This document shows positions 29,202 to 39,420 of a stretch of DNA of 64,000 bases, piece after piece. The position numbers and the translations under genes are program-made. Position 1 is the stretch's first letter. Each line of letters begins with the position of its first letter. Source of the DNA: Photobacterium angustum (lineage in GTDB: Bacteria; Pseudomonadota; Gammaproteobacteria; Enterobacterales; Vibrionaceae); contig NZ_MSCJ01000001.1 in assembly GCF_002954615.1 (NCBI RefSeq), positions 186,001 through 250,000 of the forward strand. Direction: 5' to 3'. The notes below the pieces were generated by a model. The model searched no databases, was not told the DNA's origin, and saw nothing but the letters and a program-made list of their open reading frames with translations.

Positions 29202-29636
29202 ATGTCGGTGATTAAAGATAACAGCGAAGTGTTGATGCATTTTGCCATTAAACTTGATGATGGATCGGTTGCGGAATCTACTTATGCCGCAGGTAAGCCT
29301 GCAATGTTTCGCATGGGAGATGGCAGTTTAACTGACAATTTTGAAAAGTGTTTATTAGGGTTAAGTATTGGTGAAAAAGGTTCATTTGAATTATCACCAG
29401 AAGATGCGTTTGGTTTACCTAACCCCGATAATATCCACCACCTTGATTTAGCTAAATTTGGTGCTGATGCTCCCGCTGAAGTGGGCAATATTATCGCCTT
29501 TGCTGGTCCCGATGGACATGATATTCCGGGAATAATTACAGCCGTTGTGGGTGACTCTGTTACTGTTGATTTCAATCATCCACTTGCAGGGCAAGCTGTC
29601 ACCTTTGAGGTGGAGGTTGTCTCCATTGAAAGTTAA
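29202..29636 (+). CDS. fkpB: FKBP-type peptidyl-prolyl isomerase FkpB (SlpA)
   Basis: A 144-residue SlyD-like cytoplasmic prolyl isomerase with chaperone activity. FKBP-fold segments MHFAIKLDDGSVAEST and LLGLSIGEKGSF flank the inserted chaperone domain (about 70-120, GLPNPDNIHHLDL). No His-rich tail, unlike SlyD. It sits between lspA and ispH, as in E. coli. The following ispH starts 12 nt later. Confidence 0.93.
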   Translation: MSVIKDNSEVLMHFAIKLDDGSVAESTYAAGKPAMFRMGDGSLTDNFEKCLLGLSIGEKGSFELSPEDAFGLPNPDNIHHLDLAKFGADAPAEVGNIIAFAGPDGHDIPGIITAVVGDSVTVDFNHPLAGQAVTFEVEVVSIES

Positions 29637-29648
29637 GAGCAATTGTTG

Positions 29649-30596
29649 ATGAAAATCTTACTCGCAAACCCACGTGGTTTTTGTGCTGGTGTTGATCGTG
29701 CGATCAGCATTGTCGAGCGTGCGTTGGAAATGTACCAACCGCCTATTTATGTTCGCCACGAAGTCGTACATAACCGTTTTGTTGTTGAAGGGCTAAAGCA
29801 GCGAGGCGCAATTTTTGTTGAGGAACTCAGTGAAGTACCTGACGACAATATCGTTATCTTTTCCGCTCATGGTGTTTCACAAGCGGTGCGTAATGAATCT
29901 AAACAACGTCAGTTAACGGTGTTTGATGCAACGTGTCCATTGGTGACAAAAGTACATATGGAAGTGGCTCGTGCCAGTCGAAAAGCGATGGAAGTCGTGC
30001 TGATTGGGCACGCAGGACATCCGGAAGTTGAAGGCACAATGGGGCAATATGCTAACCAAGATGGCGGCATGTACCTTGTTGAAACACCGAATGATGTTGA
30101 TAAGTTAAAAGCAATTGTTAAAGATCCAACCAACTTACACTATGTTAGTCAAACAACCCTGTCAGTTGATGAAACGGCAGATGTGATTGATCGCTTGCGT
30201 ATCGTGTTCCCTGAGATCCAAGGGCCACGTAAAGATGATATTTGTTACGCAACTCAAAATCGTCAAGATGCTGTGCGTGAAATGGCTGAAACAGTTGATG
30301 TAATGATTGTTGTTGGCTCAAAAAATTCCTCTAACTCTAACCGTTTACGTGAATTGTCGGAAAAATTAGGAACGCCTGGTTATCTGACCGATTGTGTTGA
30401 AGATATAGAAGCAAGTTGGTTTGAAAATAAAACAAAAGTTGGAGTCACCGCTGGTGCATCTGCGCCTGAAGAGTTGGTGAACCAAATTATTCAACAAATT
30501 CAGACAATCACTGGCTCTGATGTTGAAGAATTATCAGGTCGCGAAGAAAACATGTTCTTTGAAGTACCAAAAGAGTTACAAGTTAAGAATATCTAA
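29649..30596 (+). CDS. ispH: 4-hydroxy-3-methylbut-2-enyl diphosphate reductase
   Basis: IspH makes IPP and DMAPP in the last step of the MEP isoprenoid pathway, using an iron-sulfur cluster. The 315 residues start at ATG 29649 with [18 protein letters not shown]; a TTG two codons earlier is less likely. Cluster cysteines are in RGFCAGVD (C12), [10 protein letters not shown] and DDICYATQ. The [21 protein letters not shown] and [11 protein letters not shown] motifs are typical. It is the last gene before a terminator. Confidence 0.96.
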   Translation: MKILLANPRGFCAGVDRAISIVERALEMYQPPIYVRHEVVHNRFVVEGLKQRGAIFVEELSEVPDDNIVIFSAHGVSQAVRNESKQRQLTVFDATCPLVTKVHMEVARASRKAMEVVLIGHAGHPEVEGTMGQYANQDGGMYLVETPNDVDKLKAIVKDPTNLHYVSQTTLSVDETADVIDRLRIVFPEIQGPRKDDICYATQNRQDAVREMAETVDVMIVVGSKNSSNSNRLRELSEKLGTPGYLTDCVEDIEASWFENKTKVGVTAGASAPEELVNQIIQQIQTITGSDVEELSGREENMFFEVPKELQVKNI

Positions 30597-30617
30597 TAGC
30601 GTATTGATTTGTGCAGA

Positions 30618-30649
30618 ATAAGCCTCAGTGAAAGCTGGGGCTTTTTTAT
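30618..30649 (+). terminator. Intrinsic terminator after ispH
   Basis: AGCCTCAG TGAAAG CTGGGGCT followed by TTTTTT. One G-T pair in the stem. Confidence 0.82.
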
Positions 30650-30658
30650 CGTCTGTAA

Positions 30659-31519
<861 letters not shown>

Positions 31520-31524
31520 TCGAG

Positions 31525-31555
31525 ACAAAAACCTGCTAATAAGCAGGTTTTTTTA
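31525..31555 (+). terminator. Intrinsic terminator after dapB
   Basis: AAAAACCTGCT AATA AGCAGGTTTTTTT. Confidence 0.9.
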
Positions 31556-31787
31556 TATCTGAACAAAGTGCGAATAAATATTGTAAATACAAATAGAGCT
31601 GAATTTATTCGTGTTATATCGGTATATTTTGGTGGTGGTTAAATATCGCACTGAGCTGGATATCTTTACTGTATAAAATGGATGGTTGGTTGTGTTTTTT
31701 TTGTTAGATGGTTATTTATGTTTGTTTGGGTGTCAATTTTGGCTTTTTTGATGGGTGTTTGTATTTGTTAATGGTTTGGTTTTGATT

Positions 31788-31799
31788 GCAATCGGTTGC
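31788..31799. promoter_or_regulatory. PurR-box-like site upstream of carAB
   Basis: GCAATCGGTTGC, flanked by T and GT, matches 12 of 16 positions of the E. coli PurR consensus ACGCAAACGTTTGCGT, including the GCAA and TTGC arms and the central CG. It lies about 155 bp before the predicted start of transcription. The E. coli carAB promoter is also under PurR from an upstream site. Confidence 0.55.
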
Positions 31800-31915
31800 G
31801 TTATTTTTTGGTTTGATGTTGATACTAAAAAATACAACTAAACATGTTGTTTTCGCATTTAGGATGCTTAATTGTGTTGAAAGAGTTATTTTTTGGATTT
31901 ATTTCTGGTCTTATG

Positions 31916-31944
31916 TTGACAGGTTGCTAACAGATCAATAGAAT
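31916..31944 (+). promoter_or_regulatory. Sigma70 promoter of carAB
   Basis: TTGACA (31916-31921), 17-bp spacer, TAGAAT (31939-31944). The predicted start near 31951 gives a leader of about 100 nt. Confidence 0.7.
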
Positions 31945-32002
31945 TTGCGCAATTTGTCAAAAATCAGTAAGACGTGGTTTTTGATATGAAAAGGAATGGG
32001 TA

Positions 32003-32041
32003 ATTGCAAGTTTATCTGTTTTAATTGCATTTTTATTTAAT
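32003..32041. promoter_or_regulatory. Tandem ARG-box-like ArgR operator of carAB
   Basis: The downstream box ATTGCATTTTTATTTAAT (32024-32041) differs from the ARG consensus WNTGAATWWWWATTCANW at two of the specified positions. A weaker copy, ATTGCAAGTTTATCTGTT, lies at 32003-32020. The two are exactly 21 bp apart (18-bp boxes, 3-bp gap), the spacing used by hexameric ArgR. E. coli carAB has such boxes at its arginine-responsive promoter. Confidence 0.55.
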
Positions 32042-32052
32042 TGGAGGTTGTC

Positions 32053-33192
32053 TTGAGCAAATCTGCGCTATTAGTCCTTGAAGATGGGACTGTGTTCCGC
32101 GGCGTGTCCATTGGAGCAGATGGTTCGGCCGTTGGTGAAGTCGTTTTTAATACTTCGATGACGGGGTATCAGGAAATTCTCACTGACCCTTCCTACTCAC
32201 AACAGATCGTTACCCTTACTTATCCCCACATTGGCAATACCGGTACTAATACCGAAGACGAAGAATCCACGGCTATTCATGCACAAGGTCTGGTTATTCG
32301 TGATCTCCCTCTTATCGCTTCAAACTTCCGCTCTGAACAATCTCTTTCTGAATACCTAAAATCACAAAACATCGTTGGTATCGCTGATATCGATACCCGT
32401 AAGCTAACCCGTATTCTTCGTGAAAAGGGTGCGCAAAACGGTTGTATCGTCGCAGGTAACAATATCGATGAAGGTTTTGCACTTGAGCAAGCAAAAGCAT
32501 TTCCAGGTCTAAAAGGCATGGATTTAGCGAAAGAAGTGACAACAAGCGAAACTTACAGCTGGAAGCAAGGCTCTTGGACATTAGAGAACGGCTTACCAGA
32601 AGCACAAGAAGATAAAGAACTGCCTTACCATGTCGTGGCTTATGACTTTGGTGCTAAACGTAACATCTTACGTATGCTGGTTGATCGTGGTTGTCGCTTA
32701 ACGGTTGTTCCTGCACAAACGTCAGCAGAAGACGTGCTTGCGTTAAATCCAGATGGCGTTTTCTTATCAAATGGACCTGGCGACCCAGAGCCATGTACTT
32801 ACGCGATTGAAGCAACTAAAACGTTCCTTGATAAAAATATTCCAATCTTCGGGATCTGTTTAGGTCACCAAATTCTAGCCTTAGCAAGTGGTGCAAAGAC
32901 TGTGAAAATGAAGTTTGGTCACCACGGTGCTAACCACCCAGTTAAAGATTTAGATCGTGATGTTGTAATGATCACCAGCCAGAACCACGGTTTTGCTGCT
33001 GACGAAACAACGTTACCTGAAAATTTACGTGCGACACACAAATCCCTGTTTGATGGCTCGCTACAAGGTATCCATCGTACCGACAAGCCTGCATTCAGTT
33101 TCCAAGGCCACCCAGAAGCGAGCCCTGGTCCACACGATGCAGCACCATTATTTGATCACTTTATCGAATTAATTAAGAAACACAGCGCCTAA
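32053..33192 (+). CDS. carA: Carbamoyl-phosphate synthase small subunit (TTG start)
   Basis: CarA is the glutaminase subunit: it releases ammonia from glutamine and channels it to CarB for carbamoyl phosphate, used in arginine and pyrimidine synthesis. The 379 residues start at TTG 32053 with GGAGG five bases upstream, giving [12 protein letters not shown] as in E. coli. An in-frame TTG at 32041 overlaps the ribosome-binding site and is rejected. The class I amidotransferase triad is present: nucleophile Cys in FGICLGHQ, and His and Glu in [10 protein letters not shown]. carB follows 17 nt downstream. Confidence 0.96.
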   Translation: MSKSALLVLEDGTVFRGVSIGADGSAVGEVVFNTSMTGYQEILTDPSYSQQIVTLTYPHIGNTGTNTEDEESTAIHAQGLVIRDLPLIASNFRSEQSLSEYLKSQNIVGIADIDTRKLTRILREKGAQNGCIVAGNNIDEGFALEQAKAFPGLKGMDLAKEVTTSETYSWKQGSWTLENGLPEAQEDKELPYHVVAYDFGAKRNILRMLVDRGCRLTVVPAQTSAEDVLALNPDGVFLSNGPGDPEPCTYAIEATKTFLDKNIPIFGICLGHQILALASGAKTVKMKFGHHGANHPVKDLDRDVVMITSQNHGFAADETTLPENLRATHKSLFDGSLQGIHRTDKPAFSFQGHPEASPGPHDAAPLFDHFIELIKKHSA

Positions 33193-33209
33193 GCCGGGAG
33201 TAGTAAGAA

Positions 33210-36200
33210 ATGCCAAAACGTACTGACATTAAAAGTGTATTAATCTTAGGTGCTGGACCGATTGTTATCGGGCAAGCCTGTGAGTTCGATTACTCTGGTG
33301 CACAAGCTTGTAAAGCACTTCGTGAAGAGGGTTACCGCGTTATTCTGGTAAACTCTAACCCTGCCACTATCATGACTGATCCAGACATGGCTGATGCAAC
33401 ATACATCGAGCCAATTCACTGGGAAGTGGTACGTAATATCATTGCTAAAGAGCGCCCTGATGCAGTACTACCAACCATGGGCGGTCAAACAGCATTAAAC
33501 TGTGCATTAGATCTTGAAAAATATGGTGTATTAGAAGAATTCAATGTTGAGATGATCGGTGCAACAGCTGATGCAATTGATAAAGCTGAAAACCGTTCTC
33601 GTTTTGACAAAGCAATGAAAGCCATCGGCCTTGAGTGTCCTCGTGCTGATACTGCAACCACGATGGAAGAAGCTTACAAAGTTCTCGAAATGGTTGGCTT
33701 CCCTTGTATTATTCGCCCGTCATTTACTATGGGTGGTACAGGTGGTGGTATTGCTTACAACAAAGAAGAATTTGAAGAAATTTGTTCGCGCGGTATCGAC
33801 TTATCACCAACCAATGAATTATTGATTGATGAATCACTAATTGGTTGGAAAGAATATGAGATGGAAGTTGTTCGAGATAAGAACGACAACTGTATCATTG
33901 TGTGTGCGATTGAAAACTTCGACCCAATGGGTATTCACACCGGTGACTCAATCACAGTAGCACCTGCGCAAACGCTAACAGATAAAGAATACCAATTAAT
34001 GCGTAATGCATCGCTTGCAGTACTGCGCGAAATTGGTGTTGAAACGGGTGGTTCAAACGTCCAGTTTGGTATTAACCCGAAAGATGGCCGTATGGTTATC
34101 ATCGAGATGAACCCGCGTGTATCTCGTTCATCGGCATTAGCATCAAAAGCAACAGGCTTCCCGATTGCAAAAATCGCGGCAAAACTGGCGATTGGTTTCA
34201 CCCTTGATGAACTGATGAATGACATCACAGGTGGCGCAACACCGGCATCATTTGAACCAACTATTGATTACGTAGTAACGAAAATTCCTCGCTTTAACTT
34301 CGAGAAATTTGCTGGCGCTAACGATCGCTTAACGACACAAATGAAGTCGGTAGGTGAGGTTATGGCGATTGGCCGTAACCAACAAGAATCATTACATAAA
34401 GCACTACGTGGCCTAGAAGTTGGCGCGAACGGCTTTGATGAAATGGTTGATCTTGATGATCCAAATGCGATGAGCAAGATCCGACATGAACTGAAAGAAG
34501 CAGGTGCTGAGCGTATTTGGTACATCGGTGATGCTTTCCGTGCTGGTATGTCGGTTGACGGCATCTTCAACCTAACTAACATTGATCGTTGGTTCTTGGT
34601 TCAAATTGAAGAAATCATCAAACTTGAAGAGCAAGTGAAAGCTGGCGGTTTTGCAGGTCTTAATGCTGACGTATTACGTAAGCTTAAGCGCAAAGGTTTT
34701 GCAGATGCACGTCTTGCTAAGTTATTGGGTGTTAGTGAAGGCGAAATTCGTAAACTACGTGATCAGTTTGACATTCATCCTGTCTACAAGCGTGTAGATA
34801 CGTGTGCAGCTGAATTCTCATCAGATACGGCTTACATGTACTCATCATACGATGAAGAGTGTGAAGCAAATCCAACGGACAAAGACAAAATAATGGTACT
34901 GGGCGGTGGTCCAAACCGTATCGGTCAAGGTATCGAGTTTGACTACTGTTGTGTTCATGCATCACTGGCGCTGCGTGAAGATGGTTATGAAACTATCATG
35001 GTTAACTGTAACCCAGAGACAGTATCAACTGACTATGACACATCCGATCGTCTGTACTTCGAACCTGTAACACTTGAAGATGTACTGGCTATCGCACGTG
35101 TTGAAAAGCCAAAAGGTGTTATTGTTCAGTATGGCGGTCAAACACCACTGAAACTCGCTCGTGCACTAGAAGCGGCAGGTGTGCCTATTATCGGTACAAG
35201 CCCGGATGCGATTGACCGCGCAGAAGATCGTGAGCGTTTCCAACAAGCCGTTGACCGTTTAGGTTTACTGCAACCAGAAAACGCAACGGTAACCACAATG
35301 GAGCAAGCGATTGAGAAGTCGCGTGATATTGGTTACCCATTAGTGGTACGTCCATCGTATGTACTTGGCGGTCGAGCAATGGAAATTGTTTACGACGAGC
35401 AAGATCTACGTCGCTACTTCAATGAAGCAGTAAGCGTTTCAAATGAATCACCAGTACTACTCGATCGTTTCTTAGATGATGCGGTGGAAGTAGACGTTGA
35501 TGCAATTTGCGACGGTGAGCAAGTCGTGATTGGCGGTATCATGGAGCATATCGAGCAAGCGGGTGTTCACTCAGGTGACTCTGCATGTTCACTGCCAGCT
35601 TATACCCTAAGCCAAGAAATTCAAGATGTGATGCGTGAGCAGGTGAAGAACCTAGCGTTTGAATTAGGTGTTCGTGGATTAATGAATACCCAGTTCGCCG
35701 TAAAAGATAACGAAGTGTACCTTATCGAGGTTAACCCTCGTGCTGCACGTACCGTACCGTTCGTATCTAAAGCGACAGGTGCACCGCTGGCAAAAATTGC
35801 TGCGCGTGTAATGGCTGGTCAATCACTTGAATCACAAGGTTTTACCAAGGAAATTATTCCACCGTATTACTCAGTGAAAGAAGTAGTCCTACCGTTTAAC
35901 AAGTTCCCAGGCGTTGATCCACTGTTAGGCCCTGAAATGCGCTCAACAGGTGAAGTTATGGGTATCGGTAATACGTTTGCCGAAGCATTCGCTAAAGCTG
36001 AATTAGGTTGTGGTAAAGAATACCCTGAAGGTGGTCGTGCGCTATTATCTGTTCGTGAAGGTGATAAGCAACGCGTGGTTGATTTAGCTTCTAAGCTAAT
36101 TAAGCTTGGCTACCAATTAGATGCAACACACGGTACAGCCGTTATTCTTGGTGAAGCTGGCATTAACCCACGTCTAGTGAACAAAGTACATGAAGGTCGT

Positions 36201-36428
36201 CCTCATATTCTTGACCGTATCAAGAATAATGAATATACCTACATTGTAAACACTGCATCGGGTCGTCAAGCGATTGAAGATTCAAAAGTACTTCGTCGTG
36301 GTGCGCTAGCTGAAAAAGTTAACTACACCACAACCCTAAATGCTGGATTTGCAACTTGTATGGGACATACTGCGGATGACCGTAATACCGTGTCTTCAAT
36401 TCAAGAGCTTCACGCACGTATTAAATAA
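33210..36428 (+). CDS. carB: Carbamoyl-phosphate synthase large subunit
   Basis: CarB makes carbamoyl phosphate from bicarbonate, ammonia and two ATP. At 1072 residues it matches E. coli (1073). Two homologous ATP-grasp halves are visible, each starting with a Rossmann-like motif: [20 protein letters not shown] (first) and [18 protein letters not shown] (second). The glycine-rich loops TMGGTGGG and VLGGRAMEI follow. The C-terminal MGS-like allosteric domain (about 935-1072) includes [12 protein letters not shown]. It is cotranscribed with carA and followed by a strong terminator. Confidence 0.97.
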   Translation: MPKRTDIKSVLILGAGPIVIGQACEFDYSGAQACKALREEGYRVILVNSNPATIMTDPDMADATYIEPIHWEVVRNIIAKERPDAVLPTMGGQTALNCALDLEKYGVLEEFNVEMIGATADAIDKAENRSRFDKAMKAIGLECPRADTATTMEEAYKVLEMVGFPCIIRPSFTMGGTGGGIAYNKEEFEEICSRGIDLSPTNELLIDESLIGWKEYEMEVVRDKNDNCIIVCAIENFDPMGIHTGDSITVAPAQTLTDKEYQLMRNASLAVLREIGVETGGSNVQFGINPKDGRMVIIEMNPRVSRSSALASKATGFPIAKIAAKLAIGFTLDELMNDITGGATPASFEPTIDYVVTKIPRFNFEKFAGANDRLTTQMKSVGEVMAIGRNQQESLHKALRGLEVGANGFDEMVDLDDPNAMSKIRHELKEAGAERIWYIGDAFRAGMSVDGIFNLTNIDRWFLVQIEEIIKLEEQVKAGGFAGLNADVLRKLKRKGFADARLAKLLGVSEGEIRKLRDQFDIHPVYKRVDTCAAEFSSDTAYMYSSYDEECEANPTDKDKIMVLGGGPNRIGQGIEFDYCCVHASLALREDGYETIMVNCNPETVSTDYDTSDRLYFEPVTLEDVLAIARVEKPKGVIVQYGGQTPLKLARALEAAGVPIIGTSPDAIDRAEDRERFQQAVDRLGLLQPENATVTTMEQAIEKSRDIGYPLVVRPSYVLGGRAMEIVYDEQDLRRYFNEAVSVSNESPVLLDRFLDDAVEVDVDAICDGEQVVIGGIMEHIEQAGVHSGDSACSLPAYTLSQEIQDVMREQVKNLAFELGVRGLMNTQFAVKDNEVYLIEVNPRAARTVPFVSKATGAPLAKIAARVMAGQSLESQGFTKEIIPPYYSVKEVVLPFNKFPGVDPLLGPEMRSTGEVMGIGNTFAEAFAKAELGCGKEYPEGGRALLSVREGDKQRVVDLASKLIKLGYQLDATHGTAVILGEAGINPRLVNKVHEGRPHILDRIKNNEYTYIVNTASGRQAIEDSKVLRRGALAEKVNYTTTLNAGFATCMGHTADDRNTVSSIQELHARIK

Positions 36429-36448
36429 GTATCACTAGCTACAAAATG

Positions 36449-36480
36449 AAAAGCCGAACGTTAACGTTCGGCTTTTTTTA
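36449..36480 (+). terminator. Intrinsic terminator after carB
   Basis: AAAGCCGAACG TTAA CGTTCGGCTTTTTTT. Confidence 0.92.
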
Positions 36481-36918
36481 TAGGCAAAACTCTAAAATAT
36501 ATATAACTAATGAAACGTTATATCAATAACTCTAATCAGTTGCTGTTCAGATTTATTAACGTAAGATACTGGCGTCGCAGTAAGCGATACATTCTTTTGG
36601 AGATTTTAGTGAACAATACCGACCATCCCCCGAGTATGAAGGTGGAAAATTAGCCTAGGTAACGGTATTAAATAGTATATTTCGTGCTGCCAGGCTCGGA
36701 GTGATGTCTCGTAACACCCTTTTTTGTCATTATTCATCTTCGACATATCTCCTGTAATTTTCCTCCTATTTACTTATCAATAATATGTGCTTTAAATCTA
36801 TGTTTTCCACAACAGTGCAGCTGTATTGTCATATGGTGCGCTAGGGTTTATTGCAAATGTTAATGTGGTGGTCGTTACCTTCTCTTTTTAGAAGAGACAG
36901 CTAATCGGGAGATTCGCC
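36481..36918. other. Long leader/intergenic region of the MgtE-like gene
   Basis: About 440 bp without a gene. The part 36590-36726 is richer in G and C than its surroundings and can fold (listed separately). The rest is AT-rich. A small CTTCT/AGAAG hairpin lies at about 36879-36894, shortly before the CGGGAG ribosome-binding site (36906-36911). Confidence 0.55.
36590..36727 (+). ncRNA. Candidate structured RNA upstream of the MgtE-like gene
   Basis: AATACCG (36615-36621) pairs perfectly with CGGTATT (36663-36669) and encloses a CCATC/GGTGG hairpin. AGCCT (36652-36656) can pair with AGGCT (36692-36696), giving a possible pseudoknot. CCGAG (36630-36634) can pair with CTCGG (36695-36699), which excludes the AGCCT/AGGCT pairing. 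GG(A)GTG...CACCC followed by TTTTTT near 36698-36726 resembles a weak terminator. I do not recognise the M-box or another known ion riboswitch. It could be a leader element or an sRNA. Confidence 0.35.
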
Positions 36919-37767
36919 ATGGCGGTAATGAACTATGCAGCTTTTTCAGCAACAACCCATATTGCTCAAAAAGAGGCGTTAGCAGCACGTAATGCATTTT
37001 TAAAATATGATCTAGATGAACAAGCGCAATTATTGGCAAAAATGCCAGTTGTAGATGCTTTAGCTGTGTTGCATGAATGTCCATTGCGACATGTACAAAT
37101 TTTATTAGATCGTTTAGATGAATTAGAAGAAGATATACGAGCACGTCAGCTAGCCAGTGGGCTAGGGTTGATTTGCTCAGAGGTTGAACCTACTGGGCAT
37201 TATTTAGAAAATAGTGTCTTAAACCATGTTAAGGAACGCATTGGTTGGATTGTAGGGCTCGCTTTAATGGGCATTGTTTCGGGTTTAATTATCAATCACT
37301 ATGAATATACGTTGAGTCAATTAGTTCTACTCGCGATTTATATGCCAGTGATTGCGGCGGCTGGAGGGAATACTGGCTCTCAGGCTGCAACACTGGTTGT
37401 GCGAGCATTGGCAATGGAAGAAATACACTCAAAAGATTGGCTATTGGTTCTTTGGAAAGAATTTAGAGTTGCGATTATTATCGCGCTGAGTCTTGCTGCA
37501 GTGATCATTGGCCGGGTGATTTTCTTTAGCGGGGATGTGGTGTTACCTGCAGGAATGACACTAGACTCGATCGCATTTGCTATTGGGATCGCCATTGCTA
37601 TTCAGGTGGTTATTTCTACTAGCGTTGGTGGGATTTTACCTATGCTAGCAAGATCATTAAATCTCGATCCTGCGGTGTTAGTCAGCCCTGTATTAGCTTC
37701 CATGGTCGATATCACAGGGATGGTGATTTACTTCAAGACAGTCAATTGGATGCTAGGTTTCGGTTAG
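36919..37767 (+). CDS. MgtE-like Mg2+ transporter lacking CBS domains
   Basis: A 282-residue MgtE-family membrane protein, predicted to carry Mg2+ or another divalent cation across the inner membrane. The C-terminal transmembrane domain (about 108-280, five spans) holds the family signature PVIAAAGGNTGSQAATLVVRALA. The C-terminal SPVLASMVDITGMVIYF motif carries the pore aspartate. The N-terminal ~100 residues are helical and resemble the MgtE N domain, but the pair of CBS domains that gate classical MgtE is missing. The call is solid for family, less so for ion and gating. Confidence 0.87.
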   Translation: MAVMNYAAFSATTHIAQKEALAARNAFLKYDLDEQAQLLAKMPVVDALAVLHECPLRHVQILLDRLDELEEDIRARQLASGLGLICSEVEPTGHYLENSVLNHVKERIGWIVGLALMGIVSGLIINHYEYTLSQLVLLAIYMPVIAAAGGNTGSQAATLVVRALAMEEIHSKDWLLVLWKEFRVAIIIALSLAAVIIGRVIFFSGDVVLPAGMTLDSIAFAIGIAIAIQVVISTSVGGILPMLARSLNLDPAVLVSPVLASMVDITGMVIYFKTVNWMLGFG

Positions 37768-37783
37768 TAAGACTGCTTGGATT

Positions 37784-37842
37784 AAAAAAGCCGCTATTTC
37801 TCGAATGTTTCAAGTTGAAAGTATTTAATAGCGGCTTTTATC
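37784..37842. terminator. Bidirectional terminator between the MgtE-like gene and dacB
   Basis: Perfect 13-bp inverted repeat AAAAGCCGCTATT (37786-37798) / AATAGCGGCTTTT (37827-37839) with a 28-nt loop and T-tracts on both strands. Confidence 0.75.
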
Positions 37843-37857
37843 TAGCTAGTCTCTTAT

Positions 37858-39261
37858 TTAGTAGCTTTTATAGAGTGAGTTATAAAGCTGCTTTTCAAAT
37901 TGGTAAATCGGCGGTAGTGCTGCTTTTTTGCCATCATGCATATGTGGATAGTAATTTGTCACTAACTGCACAAATAATAGCGGTTTGCCGTTGTGGGTCT
38001 TAATCACACCTGCAAGGTTATAGGTACCGAATAAAGAACCGCTCTTGGCAATTATCTCACCTTTCAACGGAACATCACGAATACTACGACGGTACTGTAA
38101 CGTGCCACTTTTCCCTGAGACTGGTAGATCATTCATTAACCCAAGTTGTGGATGACGGTAAATGTAAGTCACTACTTTCATTAAATCATTTGCCGTTAAA
38201 CGGTTATTACGCGATAAGCCTGAACCATCCACCATCACGGTATCAGAAAGATCGATACCAGCTTTATCTTTTAGTATCGCTTTAATTGCTTCAATGCCAT
38301 TGGTGTAACTACCTGCTTGGTTGTAATACTTGGCACCAATGGTTTTGGCAATGTTATCGGCAAATAAGTTATCAGAGCGCTTCAGCATAATATCAAGTAG
38401 CGTTGATAGTGGTGCTGAACGGTGTGTTGCGATGATTTTTCCGCTAACTTTATCGTTACGAAGTACCTTACCGTTTAATTTTATATCTGCGCGCTTAAGC
38501 TCTTGTTGAATAACCTCGGTTGAATACAAGGTGGTGTTCTGTACTGCAAATTTAAGTGGTAGAGGCTCTTTACGAGGTTGGATACAGCCACTAATTTGAT
38601 ACATATTACGGTCGTTAGATGTCATTGAAAGTTGACAGTGCAGCTCTTTCTGCTGTGCTTTCGACACCACAATCGCAGAGGTTTTTGCTTGAATTGGCTG
38701 GTGGCTAGGCACATTTACGCGTGTTACATCACCAAAAGATTTATTGCTGTATAGCGCACCTTGAACACAGTTGTGCTCTAAGCTGATGCTACTTGATGGC
38801 GCACTATAACAAGAGCCTAAAATATCCCAAGGCCAACCAATAGCACGCTCGTAACCAGTAAAATGCCCCCCATTGAGGTATAGGTTGCCTTTAATTGTGA
38901 TAACCCCTTGCTGTTTTAGTTGGCGAAGTAAATTGGCAATATCGCTGCGTTTAAGTGTTGGATCGCCATTAAATTTCAAAATTACATCATTACCTTTAGT
39001 CTCAAGGTAAGTATCAAAGCGGAAGTTATTACCGAGATATAGCTTTGCAGCAAGTGCTGTGATCGTTTTTTGGGTACTTGCGGGGGCTTGCAATTCATCT
39101 GCACGTTTATTGTATATAACTTTTTTGGTGTCTGGGTTAACAATAAGAAGCGCGACATCACTCCCTTTTGGGAGGTGTTCTATAGCTTGCTGAGGTGAGA
39201 ACGCAGCGAAAGAAGAGAAGCTGGTGGTAATTAATGCGGAGCAAAGCAGTTTTTTAAACAT
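37858..39261 (-). CDS. dacB: D-alanyl-D-alanine carboxypeptidase/endopeptidase DacB (PBP4)
   Basis: A periplasmic class C penicillin-binding protein that trims and cleaves peptidoglycan cross-links. The 467-residue precursor has a signal peptide (about 1-19). The three active-site motifs are present: SxxK as S62-T-Q-K65, SxN as SRN in DGSGLSRNN, and KSG in SGKSGTLQYR. The large insertion between SxxK and SxN (about 70-300) is typical of PBP4. It is convergent with the MgtE-like gene and shares its terminator. Confidence 0.93.
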   Translation of the reverse strand: MFKKLLCSALITTSFSSFAAFSPQQAIEHLPKGSDVALLIVNPDTKKVIYNKRADELQAPASTQKTITALAAKLYLGNNFRFDTYLETKGNDVILKFNGDPTLKRSDIANLLRQLKQQGVITIKGNLYLNGGHFTGYERAIGWPWDILGSCYSAPSSSISLEHNCVQGALYSNKSFGDVTRVNVPSHQPIQAKTSAIVVSKAQQKELHCQLSMTSNDRNMYQISGCIQPRKEPLPLKFAVQNTTLYSTEVIQQELKRADIKLNGKVLRNDKVSGKIIATHRSAPLSTLLDIMLKRSDNLFADNIAKTIGAKYYNQAGSYTNGIEAIKAILKDKAGIDLSDTVMVDGSGLSRNNRLTANDLMKVVTYIYRHPQLGLMNDLPVSGKSGTLQYRRSIRDVPLKGEIIAKSGSLFGTYNLAGVIKTHNGKPLLFVQLVTNYYPHMHDGKKAALPPIYQFEKQLYNSLYKSY

Positions 39262-39365
39262 ATCAAGGCATAATCTTGGTTAAGAGATAGACCTTAATCA
39301 TAACGTTTATATGGGATGGGGTAAAAAGAGAGAGGAAATAAAGACTAAAAATGACATAAAAATAA

Positions 39366-39400
39366 TAAAAAAGCGCCGACCTAAGTCGACGCTTCATCTG
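39366..39400 (-). terminator. Terminator after the porin gene
   Basis: On the minus strand, AAGCGTCGAC TTAG GTCGGCGCTT followed by TTTTTATT, with one mismatch in the stem. Confidence 0.8.
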
Positions 39401-39420
39401 TTCTACTTTAATCGCAAGGA

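Larger units (their letters stand above)
31556..32052. other. carAB regulatory region
   Basis: About 500 bp without a gene. The stretch 31680-31825 is strongly skewed to T and G on the plus strand, with very few C. It then carries a PurR-box-like site, a sigma70 promoter and tandem ARG-box-like sites, each listed separately. A GGAGG ribosome-binding site lies at 32043-32047. Confidence 0.7.

Noticed and set aside
31568-31620. Distal ARG boxes about 450 bp before carA
   Set aside because: CGAATAAATATTGT and TGAATTTATTCG look similar to ARG boxes but have wrong length or several mismatches, and lie far from the promoter.
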